Below are positions 23,282 to 36,094 of a stretch of 64,000 nt of DNA, one piece after another. The notes below the pieces were generated by a model that saw nothing but the letters and a program-made list of their open reading frames with translations, was not told where the DNA came from and ran no database searches. The translations under genes were made by a program, and so were the position numbers. Position 1 is the first letter of the stretch. Each line of letters starts with the position of its first letter. This stretch comes from Histoplasma ohiense (lineage: Eukaryota; Ascomycota; Eurotiomycetes; Onygenales; Ajellomycetaceae). Location: assembly GCA_017607445.1 (NCBI GenBank), contig JAEVHH010000002.1:2533501-2597500 (forward strand), written 5' to 3'.

Positions 23282-26200
23282 CATATGAATCATCCAGCCG
23301 CATTCACCACCGGGTATTTTGGTTAGAACCATGTCAAGCCTTAGTGTACCACTAACAAGAAACCAGAGGCGCATGAATCGGCACAATGGGGAGTCCTGAG
23401 AAAACTCCAAGCCTGAATCGGGGCGCGTCCATAGAATTCCAGCTGCTCTCATGATGGGAACACCCAATTCCCATGTTAAATTAACTGCTTCCTGGATATA
23501 TCGTGTTAACTCTGAGATCAAACCACGCACCTTGGTGCCTCGGTGCCTAGGTACAGCATATCGAACCCATCCGGTCTAACGCCGTTCGGCATCCGGTCTA
23601 GCGCTAACATTTAGGTTTGGCGCGATTTCCCTTTCGGTGGTCGACAAAGTGGGCGTATGCTCTGTAGAGAGCTGCCGAAGCTCCCAAATGATTACAAGAT
23701 GATGACGGTGATTTTTGACTAAGGGACGTTCACGAGTTCTTCAGAATTACCTGGGCACGAATACTGCCGCTCACTCGCTGTTAGCCGAAGTTAGGGTGAA
23801 TAATGGAATAGGATTGGAGGATTAGGATCATGGGGTTAGGCTACCTTGGAAGGTCCAATTGCTAAGGAGGCACGAAATGCGAAAGTTGAGAAATCGGACT
23901 AGTGCAATTAGATACGACTTGTGGAAAGAATTTAGCACCACAACATGGATATCTTTCCTTTCAGCGAAGATAGAATGAATATTTCAGTTAGATGTTATCC
24001 CTCATTATTAGCAAACGACTCATTCTTCAATTCACCATGATCCGGCTTACATACATTACTTCCGTAATCCGTCATCGTGAGCATGGATAAAATCGACGCA
24101 GGTCTTGAAGCGGGGTGGATGTTGGTGGGAACGCGGGTGGCAGCATGAGTAATCCGTAGAGAAGGCTGCAGGTAGCCTCAACCTTCCCTCCCATCTCATC
24201 GCGTTACGTCGTTATCGCATGGTTGCGATAGACCTTGAGAGAGTGATTCGGATAGGTTCCAGAGATTCAAAAATGTAACAAGGTTATCCTTTGAAGCAGA
24301 GGCCTTTTCCAGAAAATTCATCCGACCCAAGCAGCGTTTGAGGCGTGTTAGTCACCGTGACGTCTCTTCCGGTATTCGCTTGCTTACTTTGTGCTTCGAA
24401 GGCCAGTAGAAATATACGAATTTGCCAATATGGGCTAGTAAGATATTCTCGTATCTAAGTTTAACAATCGGTACGCCGTAACATTTTGTTGGGAGGTTTC
24501 CGTGGAAGTGTTTTTGAGCATCAAATTCAATTCGATGCCGCCATTTTTTTTTTTTTTAGACCACATCTGTCTGATAGGTTGCGAATCTATATCACCCTAA
24601 CTGCCCAATGGAAGCCCATGTGTGATCTAGAAGCCGATTTGCCAAAGGAGATGGATGACGGGGGGGGGGAAAAAAACTTGTCACCTTGCCATTTGGAGAT
24701 CAAGTTCAATAGCCGGCTGCAGGTAAGGCCCGCCAAGCGAGCTGTTGGGCACCATCGACCCACCAACTACTGGAAACAGCCTGCAAGTCGCAGTTGCTGT
24801 TCAGAGTGCAAATGGCAGCTCTGGTCTCCGCTGCAGCATTCTTGATGATGAGAACCAGCCCAATTCAAGCTTGATGAGAGCAGCGCGAGTTCTAAGTGGA
24901 ATCAGGAACCTGGGAGGTAGATCACTGCCTGCAGGCCCCTTAAATCACAGGGCGTGTGGTATTTCAACGACTCTGACTTGTGGGAGGCGTTTGCCCTTTC
25001 GTGATTTGCTTTTTGCTTTTTCTTGCTCATCTCACTGAGGTATTTTCACAAGGCGACGGACGCAGCCCAGCCGTATTGTTGTTTCGGAGTGGGAGAGGTA
25101 TTCCCTGTAACTCGCTATATAAATAAGCAGGATAGGCCTTGTCTCAGCCTAATTGGAGAAGGTTGTGCTATATTGGCGGACGAGCAGGTTCCCCTCACAC
25201 ATTGATGCATGCTTTTGGATGGATGGATGGAAGAACCGTTCACCTTTCCACTCTCCAGACATCCTATCGTGCTTACGGAGTAGTTACCATATTGGAGAGG
25301 AGTAATAAGCTATGCATGTCGAGCCTCAAATGGAAATCCCGGAAGGAGGCATGGGTGTTACAGTACTTGTATGCTTTGTATGCTTTGAGTGGATGAGTGG
25401 TGAGTGTAGGGCGTAAGACATACATAATACAATACATGGAAAATACGCGCCTTTTGTCATGAGCCGGCCGATTCCATCGCCTGTCCCTTTTGGCTTGTCT
25501 TTTTGCCTCTCTTGTTTCACAGTCCGGCCAGCCTCCTGTTTGGTACCTGCGAGGCTGAGTGTACTGTAAGTAACGGGCTGGAAATTTGCATGGTCAGGTG
25601 CGTAATATATTCTTGTCTGGCACGAGTTGTGCGTACTGTATGTAATAATGGCGTGTACTGTCTGTCGCGCTAAACCGAAAGGAGGCCAAACCCAATGACC
25701 TGACCACAACCTACCTGCACGCCAACTCATCCCTCACCGACATCAAAACCTCTCTCCATCTCAACCTCGTCCATTCATCCTCCAACCGTTCAAACTTGCT
25801 TCCATCGTGAAGGAGTTTCCCGTGTTGAAGGTTCTTATCCTCTCAAGGGGCTTCCTCTTTATGTCGTGCTTTCCGCCAACTTCCTAGCACACACCCAGCC
25901 TCCTTCTCAGCCCTTCAAGCACTACTCTTTCCCCTCTTCATCTGTAAGTTTGCTCTCTCCTCCTCCCCCTCCCAGGCTCTCTTCCCGTTCTTTTAAATTG
26001 ATCTCCAGATCCCCAAATCTCTCTATCGTGAGTCAAACTATTCCTTCCTAGTTCCTTTATTTTGGTTGGGCCACGCCAGAATCATTTCTCTCTTGTTCCC
26101 AGTCTGCAGTTCCTCCTCTTTCTCTAAGCGCCCTCCCTACACTCAGGACCGGCTTGGCTTGCCATTCTTGACCTCAATCACCTCTGATGGAGACCATTCA

Positions 26201-26445
26201 CGCACGACCCATTGCCTGTTGAATACTAACTTTACTTCACGTCTAGTTCCAAGTCATCTCTCGACCTTCTCTTCTTCATCTTCTTTAATTTCCGTCCCCT
26301 CTCTTCAAAGTCGTCCTTATACTTCCTATTATACGCGTTAACGTTCTGGAAGTACCGACAGCTTTTTTAACGACACTATCCAATACACCCTGCAACTCCC
26401 ATTCTCCTCAGAAAAACAGCGTCAAGCTGCATCATTCCTGTCACG
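23282..26445. other. Gene-free interval, including casein kinase 5' region
   Basis: No ORF here has a recognisable product. It contains a short GGAT microsatellite near 25214, one TACGGAGTA motif at 25274, and from about 25730 the CT-rich leader of the casein kinase gene. Confidence 0.5.
25730..26440 (+). promoter_or_regulatory. Pyrimidine-rich promoter/5' UTR of casein kinase gene
   Basis: Long C/T-rich stretches (for example CTCCTCCTCCCCCTCCC near 25958) precede the kinase start codon. Such CT-rich tracts are common around transcription starts of highly expressed fungal genes. The transcription start was not located. Confidence 0.45.
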
Positions 26446-27934
26446 ATGACGACAATGGTAGGCGATTTACCTGTTGGTTTGAGTGCATTGCTAGGCTCAA
26501 ACGACAAATATTTTTAATCAACCCACACCTATCCCACCTGGGACACCATGTTGACAACCTGTCATGTATACTAATGTGTTGTTGGCAGGACCTCCGTGTC
26601 GGTAACAAATACCGGATTGGCCGTAAAATAGGCAGCGGCAGCTTCGGTGACATTTATCTCGGTAAGTACTAAACTGTTGCATCCATTGGAACGTGTTTCT
26701 AATCCTTGGATATCTAGGCACCAATATCATTTCCGGAGAAGAGATCGCTATCAAACTTGAGAGTGTAAAGGCCAAACACCCACAGCTTGAATATGAAGCC
26801 CGTGTCTACAAATCTCTGGCCGGAGGCGTCGGGATTCCCTTTGTTCGCTGGTACGGCACCGAATGTGACTACAATGCAATGGTCATCGATTTGCTCGGCC
26901 CCAGCTTGGAAGATCTATTCAACTTTTGCAACCGCAAATTCTCTCTGAAAACCGTGCTTCTGTTGGCTGATCAGCTTATCTCCCGTATCGAATACATCCA
27001 TGCAAAATCTTTTATTCACCGTGATATCAAACCGGACAACTTCTTGATGGGCATTGGGAAACGTGGCAATCAAGTCAACGTGATCGATTTCGGTCTCGCT
27101 AAGAAATATCGTGACCCAAAGACCCATTTCCACATTCCGTATCGTGAAAACAAGAACCTGACTGGCACTGCGCGATATGCCAGTATCAATACTCACTTGG
27201 GAGTGGAACAGTCTCGTCGTGATGATATGGAGTCCCTTGGCTATGTCATGCTCTATTTCTGCCGTGGATCTCTTCCATGGCAAGGACTGAAGGCCGCTAC
27301 CAAAAAACAGAAATATGACCGCATCATGGAGAAAAAGATGACCACCCCCACTGAGGTTCTCTGCCGCGGATTCCCCAACGAATTCTCTGTGTATTTGAAC
27401 TACACTCGGTCTCTACGTTTCGATGACAAGCCGGATTATTCCTACCTCCGAAAAATCTTCCGCGACCTGTTTGTCCGAGAATCCTTCCAATACGACTACG
27501 TATTTGATTGGACCGTTTACAAGTATCAGAAGAATGCACAAGCGATTGCTCAGGCAACTGGTAACCAAGCTGCTGAGGATGAGGAAAAGCACCGTCGTCA
27601 TCCTGCCAACCCTCAGAATCCTCAGGTCAAGCCATCGGCCCTTGCGGCTCCCCGTCGCAAGGTTGTGGAACGCATCCCAAGTGGAACTGTCGATACTCCC
27701 GACTCAAATCGCGCCGTTGGGGGAACTGAAAGGATGTGAGTATATGCAACAATCTACCGCTTCGAGGAACTGATGCTGGCCATGGGATTTTGATTCAAGA
27801 ATCTGACTAATCTCATAGTCTTCGGCGTTAGGCTTCGTTCTGCTTCTAAGGGTGTTAATGCGGGTGCTGGCTACACCAGTACTGCTTACCACCGTTCGAA
27901 GCGGGATGATGGTACTGGTGCTAATTGGTACTGA
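26446..27934 (+). CDS. ckiA: Casein kinase I (Hrr25/CkiA-type)
   Basis: Four exons (26446-26457, 26589-26661, 26718-27735, 27832-27934) give 401 residues. Exon 1 encodes only MTTM. The kinase domain starts NKYRIGRKIGSGSFGDIYLG (glycine loop), with AIKLE carrying the ATP-binding lysine at about residue 41. HRDIKPDNF is the catalytic loop, IDFGLAKKYRD the metal-binding segment, and TGTARYASINTHLGVEQSRRDD the CK1-specific activation-loop region. The tail is basic and Ser/Pro-rich and ends GTGANWY. CK1 of this group acts in DNA repair, vesicle traffic and growth polarity. The final exon is placed by family fit (acceptor GCGTTAG) because reading through the donor stops immediately. Confidence 0.95.
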
Positions 27935-30288
27935 TTTATTTTGCGAGCGGTGGTTACTTCGTCCTTTTTAAGTCTCGGATTTTCTTTATGGTGTGGTAAT
28001 ATGCAAGCATCTGGCATATTTGCCCACTAAGCTCTGAGGCTTTTTCCTCGTTCTGAATCCCCTCCATTTTTATGGTGTGTTTAGCCATTCGTTCAGTCAT
28101 TTCTCGACCTCGGTTATTTGTAATCCATGGATATCGTCGCTTCGGCCCTTCGCCCCATCGCAGTCAACTTTCGTACGATTAACTTGCGCCGGCGACTTTT
28201 AACCCTGTCGAGTTACTATTTATCATGGAATAACTGGATGCAGGCTTTCAGAACATATTTTGTCTCCCTTCCTTGGCCCTTTCGGTTGCGCTTTTCGATG
28301 AAGATTATTCACTTTGTTCAACCAATACAGTCAGGGAAGTGGCACACGCTCTCTAAAGGGATGTCCTAAGCGATTACCACAATATGGTTCTATCAGCCAT
28401 CGGTTTCCTGGGTTCCCAGAAATGTAGCCCAGATTTTCTCCCCTTCCTAGTAATCATCTTTTGTTCAGCCCATATTTCCCACATCCTAAATTGTCATTTT
28501 TTTTGTTTTTCTTTTTTCCTTGTGATGCATTTTACGTTTGACGAAAGCAAAGGGGACGAGCAACATTTAACAACGCGGAGAGGGTATGTCTGAGGAGAAC
28601 GGATAATGATTTCCTGCTTCCCCGTTATCAGCTCATGATTAAATTGGTGGAAATTATTATTCTCTTCAACTTCGACGCGACGCGAAACTATTCCGCGCCG
28701 ATACCTCCTCTGCTCGGGAAAATGGCGACGGATTTATGGCTTAGGGTCGCTTCCGGGGTGGTATTTCGTCAAACGTGTTTCCTATGCTTTGGATTCGTAT
28801 TTCTGACTTCTTGTTGCACTTCCTGTTTCCGCAATTTTTCACTTTTTCAAGGAGAAGATATGCCTAGGTAATGAGGGGGAGAGAGTGAAAGACGATCCTG
28901 GGGTTTTGCAGCAGTGTTGGGATACACACGCGTCTGGGGAGGTTCATGAAGGCCAGAAGGTGATGCTTTTTCTTTGACATGCTTTTTTAATTGCCCCCTC
29001 TCTTTCCTTCACGAATTATTTATCTACTTTATCTTCGTTCCCTCTTTTAAGTACATATCTGTTAGCAATGCCAACATATTTATTTTCTCAATTGCATCTC
29101 CGTAAATCCGTACTGATTTGGACATCCATAAGTTTTCACTTCCCTCGAACTGTTGTAATTGTAAAGTTGGAAGGCGTTGCTGGATGCACTCGATGTGAGC
29201 CAGGGGCACGGGTGTAGGTTGAAGTGGGAGTATAGGCGAAACCACACACACCCCTAATACAATTCAGCAAGAGAAAATCGAACAGCCGAATGTGTATGTT
29301 AATCGCCAAATTCCAACCGAATTCTAAATCTATATTTGACGCGGGATGAGGCTCTGTTATTCCTGTGACATTAAAGGCTAATAATGCATTATTCGAACCG
29401 CAAACGACTCAATTTTCCAGAAATCTAAATGTGTTTGTATAAATTTCAAATTTCCCCCTCTTGAAACAACCAGCGAAGGGATGCGCCGTATTCCTAAATT
29501 TTGATTTGACAATTTTTTTTTACTCTTTGAAAGCTTCCTTCGCTGCTGCACTGCTGCCCAATGTTCTATAGAACTCTTCCACCTGACATTACAGTGTTCC
29601 GATCTTGACGTAGTAGTCTCGAGCTGTTGGGGCTGAGTGAAATGTGGGCAGGCAAAACTGCGTGTGCGGCGTGTTGTTGGGCTTAAGATTAAATATACAT
29701 TGTACATGTATGTATGTCTATTTGGGGTGAAGGTGAGTGATTGGATTCAATGACATCACTGGTCGTCGGCCTGCGTGCCCAACTTGAGGTCAGGGCTTGT
29801 AGTATGTATGTACATGTACATATACCGTAAATTCGTTTCATTCTAAGGTTGATGTTGATCCCGAGTTGCTGTCGGTTGAGCTTGACCACGAATACTGACT
29901 GGTTAAGGGGCCATTGAATCCAGGTCTATGATTTTGAAGGATGTTTGTTTAATGGGCCATTCAGATGAGCTGACATTTGCTGAGAAACATTCATCGAATC
30001 GATGAGGGGTTGGGGACTTGGAAGTTTCGTTACCTTTAGAAAGTGGTGGATGCTTGTCATTAACGGGGAGCGTAGATAGATGTATTGGAAAGATTAGAGA
30101 AGCAACCAAACACCCCGGATTCCAATGGCAGTAACGGCGTGGGAGGTAGCTGCGGTATATAGATAAAAATATATAGGACATGATCATGGAACCAATTATA
30201 TGAAACTAGAGAGCGAACCGTATGTAAACAGTATGTATGTATATCCAAGGGAAATGAAGACCAAAAATCATAAATCATCTCAACCGGG
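27935..30288. other. Gene-free interval between convergent genes
   Basis: This is the 3' flank of the casein kinase gene and of the Zn2Cys6 gene. Small ORFs occur but none has a recognisable motif. TACATGTA-type palindromes occur near 29700-29825. Confidence 0.5.
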
Positions 30289-32994
30289 TCAAGAATTCCA
30301 TTGAGCCCAATCAAAATCCATGCCGACGTCAAAAGTCCCATATCCCTCCTCCCACAAAATCGCATCACCCATTGGGTTCTCAAAGGAGAGAAGCTCCTCC
30401 GGAACAATGAAGGCGCTATCTCCAGACATAGGAATAGGAGATGCTGACTGCTGCGCAGCTAGAAATGCAGCCAGCGGGTCATCTACTGATTCATGGGGAA
30501 GTTGAATCGGCTGGGGTTCAGGCCGATGCTCGGTAGGCGAAGTTTCTGGCGGTGCCAGTTCAGCTGGCTGAGGGGACATATGCTCGTGCTCCGGTGCTGC
30601 GGACGCAGGCTTATTGCCAGATTCCGTAGGTGATGGGATCACGGTGTGATAGAGGCCGAGCAGGAGACGATGGAGGGATCGAATGTGCAAATTACCCTTC
30701 TCTGCCATGCCGTTGAGCACATCGAGGGCAAGTACCATCGCTGCGCGGTCTCGCAAGTTGTATGGGAAAGCAATGTTGATCATAACGAGGATTATTGCGG
30801 CGGAGAAGGCATGTTCGCCGTCCATATAGCCGTATGTTGCTAGGTTTTGCGTCAGTCTTTCGTAGTCAGAGTATAAGGGACAAAGATAAAATAGAGGTTA
30901 AGGAAGACAGATATAGTGGGAAGCACCTATGAGGTTTTGTTTCGCAGCAGCGGCCATTACCGCTGCGCTATTCCGAGCTGCAGCGATGCATGTTTCCACA
31001 GCTAATACTGTGCTCTGTTGCAGGCCTTCTTTCCAATCCGGCCATTCTCCCGTCTTTTCGTGATTCTGAAGACAAATTCGAACAACATTGAAGACTAAAG
31101 GGCGAACTGTCATATTGATACATTGTGAGTAATGCAAAAACATCGACACGCATTGGCGTGATATTCCAGAATCCAACTTTGTAAAATCACACTGCAACGC
31201 ATGGGGTAGATTTGACTGCCACTGGGTTAATTCTGCAAGGATAGACTGTACCGAGCTCACGAGATTGTAGGCGGTGGTGCGTGGTGTGCGATATACGTCT
31301 GCGTGTTGACTTAGCACCAAGTCTCATACCAGCATTGACATGCAGCTCACTTTTCATGATTCTACCTAGAATCCTAGATAATTCAGTGTAATGAAAGAGG
31401 ACAGCGGCTGGACCTAGATCTGGTTCATCAGACTGTAATTTATTAGGATGTAAGTAGAGACTTGTGAGTTGTGAGCTGCGGGAACCACATACTAGACGGG
31501 AAGGGGGGAAAACGCCGATATCCTCATCCGCGATCGTGAGTGAATTCCCTGACTTCACGCAGAGAATCCTACGCCATTATCAGCAGAAGTATGCTTGAGA
31601 ATTTCTGTCGCATAAATACCTATCCAGACTGTAAACAGACCACCAAAGTCGTCGACGATGCTCACGAGCATGGTCGTCTAAAGTGTCATCAGAAACTTCT
31701 TGGTGCAAACCTAATAATATAGCCATTCGCAGCGCCAATTCAATCTATCGAATCCGTTACTGTGATGCTCTTCATAGCTTCTAGAAGACGAAAGTGCAGA
31801 GCTTACATATAAGGACGCTGCATCTCTCCGGTTCAAATTTTGAAAGAAATATCCAACCAAAGAGAGGACTTCAACAAAAGTCACAGAAGGCTGCTCGTGT
31901 ATGGCAGGAAGGAGACTCATAGCCTGCTGAAAGTACTCAAACCCAGGGGGCCCATCATAACTTGTCCATTGATTGATGGAGTACATTTGGCCGAAGGCAA
32001 GAATTATGAAAATCTGACAATATCGTAGACAGTCTCTCTTGTTCGTAAAATCAACCTCTCGATCATACATTTCACGAATATTCTTCTCGAATGTTTCTGG
32101 CGAAGTGAACGAGAAAATTGTGCCAATGTAGGAATACTGTGCCGCATAGAGCCGTTTCGCAAACGGAAAAGGTGGAAGCGAAGTAGTGAATGGTTTGGCC
32201 TGATGCGCATTCGCACGAATAGAGAAGTTAGAACAGCTGTTATACGCTGGAGTTATGAAATCTTCTCCGATATCGAGCCCCGTTTTAAATGACCTGACGA
32301 AATCAAGAAACTTCTTCCCTAGGCTAGCAGATGAAGAATTGCCAATATAACCTATTTTAAATTTAAGCCTCTGGCCTTTTAGGAATAGTAAAAAGGAGGG
32401 AGAGAGAGAGGAAGAGAGATAAAAAAAAAACGAACGTTTATCCCCCTCAGGACTGAGGACCAGGTGAGCTATCTTTTCAGTGAGCGGGTTGCCATCAATG
32501 TCATCTTCATTCGTGGTCGTAAGTGGCTCAGAATTGCCAGAGAGAGTAGTTGCAGGCGGGTCGTGTTGATGTTGATATTCAAGGGGGACCACATCTAAAG
32601 ATTCCTGACGCCCTGCGCCATTATTATGGCCTTTCTCGTACTCTTTAAGTCGAGTTTCCAGCTGTACGAGATATCTACTGACTGTCAGAATAAAGATACA
32701 AATCCTTCAGCGGAAAATACTAGGAGAATCCAATATCTCACGCTTCAGGGACTCGGACAGTCTTCTGGGCATCCGGGTAAGTGCATGTCCGACCTGCGAC
32801 TGAGCAGGCTCTGCAAGCCAACCTGCCATTTCCACCGAGGCATTTCGTCTTGCGTTTTCTACAATAATTGCATCTATGACAAGGATAAGTAACATGCAGA
32901 GAAACAAGAGGATTAGAAGCAACTACACCTACGCTATGGGGGCGCGGCGAGGAAGGTCCAAATTAACAGGTCTCGAGAGCATAAAACGTGACAT
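30289..32994 (-). CDS. Zn2Cys6 transcription factor with fungal-specific trans domain
   Basis: Nine exons (32933-32994, 32742-32873, 32436-32677, 31807-32351, 31620-31744, 31493-31568, 31351-31432, 30927-31298, 30289-30839) join to 729 codons, 728 residues. The first junction creates RRAPIACNYCRKRKTKC, and the zinc cluster continues with LACRACSVAGRTCTYP (spacing C-x2-C-x6-C-x8-C-x2-C-x6-C, about residues 22-50). A short coiled coil follows (YLVQLETRLKEYE). Then comes RYIGNSSSASLG, and the trans domain with LALRMAILLGLHQEV and HRRRLWWSVYSLDRILCVKSG (residues of PF04082-type regulators). The C-terminus is acidic/Pro-rich and could activate transcription. Targets are unknown; no metabolic cluster adjoins it. 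Several joins are inferred from family fit. Confidence 0.88.
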
Positions 32995-33691
32995 ATCTGA
33001 ATATAATCTTTAGGGGCACATTGCCAGAGAATATATTGGAGCCGTTGGAGATGATGACCTCCATTTTATATTTATTTTGCAAGGGAGTAAAGGGCTGCTT
33101 GGCGGGGGTGGGGGTTTGGTGGCTCTAGAGTCCGAATCGATCTATTTTTCTTACGCTAATTAGGGTCAGGCAAACTTTGACGACCAATTTTTGATTGGCA
33201 CAGTGAATTTCTAGTTCTTTTGAGATGTGATTTCCCCTTTTTAAAGGTTGCCCGAAGAATGATCACCATGACAAAAAGCCTCCCATTTCTAAGAAAATGA
33301 TATTTCTCAATGGAAATGCATCTAGCCACAATACCGCTTTATTGACATAAAACCCATAAGCTTGGATTAGACGCCTTCACGACTTTCTTTGGACTGACAC
33401 TCCGAATCTCGGTGGGAACTTGAATATATAGCGGTATGGTGGGTTCAATGCGGGGCGACGTTGATCTTATAAGCTAATAGTAGAGAGGTAGTCTCCCTGT
33501 AGTATTGATTGATAGAAGTGATGTACGGCTTATATTATATAGGTCTCACAGAATAATTAATATTCAAAGGTCATCTCAACTTGATATACAGATATGTACG
33601 GAGTACTGAATGCAGAGAACTGCTGATTTTGAATAGACAGGGCTTTCTGCCCAGCTATTTTCAATTTTGTACTCAACAATAGAGCTCTATA
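32995..33691. other. Upstream region of Zn2Cys6 gene up to the transposon nest
   Basis: Ordinary-composition DNA holding the promoter of the Zn2Cys6 gene. One TACGGAGTA motif lies at 33597. No gene is supported. Confidence 0.5.
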
Positions 33692-33929
33692 TCTCTCTTT
33701 ATATTATAGAAAAACCAACTTTTTTCCTGAAAAAAATACTGTAACATGACCTCACATGATATCACATGAATCCCATCAAATCCATGAACTGCTCTCTGCA
33801 GCCTGTACAGTTCTGATATTAATCTTCATTCTTTTCTTTACAGATGTTCTCTACTGTATTTACATTCTTTATACTCTTCTCTACATTTGTTACAATCTAT
33901 ATATGTTCATTAATATACTTAATGCACCT

Positions 33930-35228
33930 CTGCTCAGTGTGTGGGAATTCTCATCCTCTCAGCACATTTGAACAGCTTCAATCCAATACATTATTTCATA
34001 CATACTCTACATATCATCAAGCTCAGTATCACATATGCAAGGTATATTCAGTTCAAATCTTTCATCTGTCATTGAGAGATGTAGCTACTTCTATACTCAA
34101 CTCACAGTGAGTTGAGCTGTCATACTGTGATGTATACTGTGAAGACTATTCATCTCATTTGTTTCACACTGCTATTCATATCTTCAAGATCTGCACTGAC
34201 TGTCAGACTCTCAATCATGAATATATCTGCAATGTCAAATACTGTCATTTGACAGCTGCTGCTGCAGTTTCTGCAGTAGATGAATCTGCTGATCATATAT
34301 ATATAGATTCATCAGTTCAGTCAGCTCTCAATGATCTCAATATTCAAATCAGCTCAACTATTTCTGAATCAGTTGTTAATTCTTCAATCACTCACAGTTA
34401 CTAATCTGTTCTCTGCAGCTTTCACTTCTACATTTATCATCATCAATTATTCAATTTTGATTGAATGAATGTCTACTGCTCTGTCTGCAGAGCTAAGTAT
34501 TGAATTGATGAATGTATATACAGATTGTCAAAAACTCTTTCAGTGTTTTTCATATACTATACAAAAGATACTGTGAGACTGTCATCTATCAGAGAATCTT
34601 CATCAGAGCTATATAAACTATTTAATGATAATACAGCTGATACAAAGTATTTCTGCAGATATATTTGAAACTACAACTCTGTTCTGATATTTACATCTTT
34701 TAAATACAAGTAGAATTCACATCTTGATCATCTGACTACTGACAGTTTAATATTATTTCAAATACAGAGGGAATTCTATCATCTGTAAGAACTGTTAGAA
34801 TCTGAATCAGATGAGAATATCTGTTTTGCACAAGTATGAATTCACAATCTGTAGTTTGATGTGAGTATTGTAAATGATGTGAACTCTGTTATATATTCTA
34901 GTATATTTAATTGTATTTGTACTGTGTTGTTTGCTGTTTATTTATTTATTTTTCTATATTCTTCTGTTATATTGTTGACTGCTAATGTTTCTAAGATTAA
35001 CTCTTTTATTCAACTTTATCAGTTTATATGAAAGATACTATGAAGCAGTTCTGCTGTATGTGTTGATTTGAACTCTATTCTACAGCTGAAGACAGACAAT
35101 GATCACTGCTGTGAGAATCTATTTACTGTTTCAGAGATTGTAGTTGTTATACAGAACACTCTCAGCAGTATCTGTCACTTCTGTGTCATTTTTCTGACAC
35201 TATAATGACTCAGTGCTGACTTGAGTCT
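33930..35228 (+). pseudogene. Helitron Rep/helicase, fragment A (N-terminal)
   Basis: A cysteine-containing start region (LCSVCGNSHPLSTFEQLQ near 33929) is followed by a stop-riddled frame (mainly TGA) that reaches LSADLSL just before the target duplication AGTCT. Frameshifts are likely, so exact residues are uncertain. Rep/helicase of Helitrons drives rolling-circle transposition; this copy cannot be active. Confidence 0.65.
35224..35228. repeat. Target-site duplication of Gypsy element 1, left copy
   Basis: AGTCT directly before the 5' LTR; the same five bases follow the 3' LTR at 41199-41203. Confidence 0.95.
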
Positions 35229-35699
35229 TGTGACAGATTAGCATCTGTTAGTAATTAACTTACACAATCAACTCCTCTTCTGCACCCACTTGTTTCTGAC
35301 TGTTGTGATCTTGTGTAATCCTCAATGTTCTTCTGCTCTGTGCTCTGCACTCATATAGTTTCTAATGATTCTTCTGTGTAGCTCTTAACATTCTTTCACT
35401 CCATGCTTCACACTCATATAGTCTCTAACAATTCTTCTGCATAGCTCTCAATGATTCCCCCACTCCATGTTTCACATTTGTGTAACTTCTAACAATTCTT
35501 ACATGTATCTCTTAATGTTCTTCTGCTCTGCACTTCACTGTGGAGTGGCTTCTGATATTCTTCTGCTCTGAACTTTTCTCTATAAGAACCCTCTTTGTAC
35601 AATCTTTTCTTCTGATTTCTTTTCTCTTTCTTTTCTTAATCAATTCGTAATCTGTAATTAGGATAGTATCAAATCATTAATTGAAGTACACCCATTACA
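35229..35699 (+). repeat. 5' LTR of Gypsy element 1
   Basis: Begins TGTGACAG and ends CCCATTACA (TG..CA). The same length, 471 bp, as the 3' LTR. It differs mostly by transitions, often CA in one copy against TG in the other. Confidence 0.95.
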
Positions 35700-35726
35700 T
35701 TACAAATTGATTCTTCTGTGTTTTAG

Positions 35727-36050
35727 ACTCAAGTGCCTTGTTATTAGTTCTTACACCTGAGTGTGTTGTTTAAGGCTCGAGTGTCTTGTTACCAGTTCTT
35801 ACACCCGAGTGTGTTGTTTACAGGTCTGAGTGTCTAGTCATTACAAGAGATCTCTTGTGGGTCTGAGTGCCTCTATTGTTAGTTATATAGACTGTTGTGT
35901 CTAAGTGTCTGAAACACAATTGACTGTGTTCTATGAGGCCTGAGTGCCTACAAATCATAACACTGTGAATAGCATTCACAAAGAAGCTTGATCAAGCTTA
36001 GCACTGCAACACTGTGAATAGTGTCTGTGAGAGAACTGAGTGTCTACAAG
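35727..36050 (+). repeat. Degenerate short repeats in leader of Gypsy element 1
   Basis: The motif (C/T)GAGTGYCT recurs about every 30-60 bp (CAAGTGCCTTGTTA, CGAGTGTCTTGTTA, TGAGTGTCTAGT, TGAGTGCCT, CTAAGTGTCTG, TGAGTGCCTAC, TGAGTGTCTAC), interleaved with AGTTCTTACACC. It lies between the 5' LTR and gag. Confidence 0.7.
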
Positions 36051-36094
36051 TATTTCTTTTCTTTTATTATTATTACATGTTCTTAGATATCAAA

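Noticed and set aside
28127..28369. Small ORFs 3' of the casein kinase gene
   Set aside because: They are in pyrimidine-rich DNA with no recognisable motif and probably belong to the 3' UTR.
35700..35720. tRNA-type primer-binding site after the 5' LTR of element 1
   Set aside because: The sequence after the LTR starts TTACAAATTGATTC and shows no TGG start or clear complement to a known tRNA 3' end. Self-priming remains possible but was not shown.
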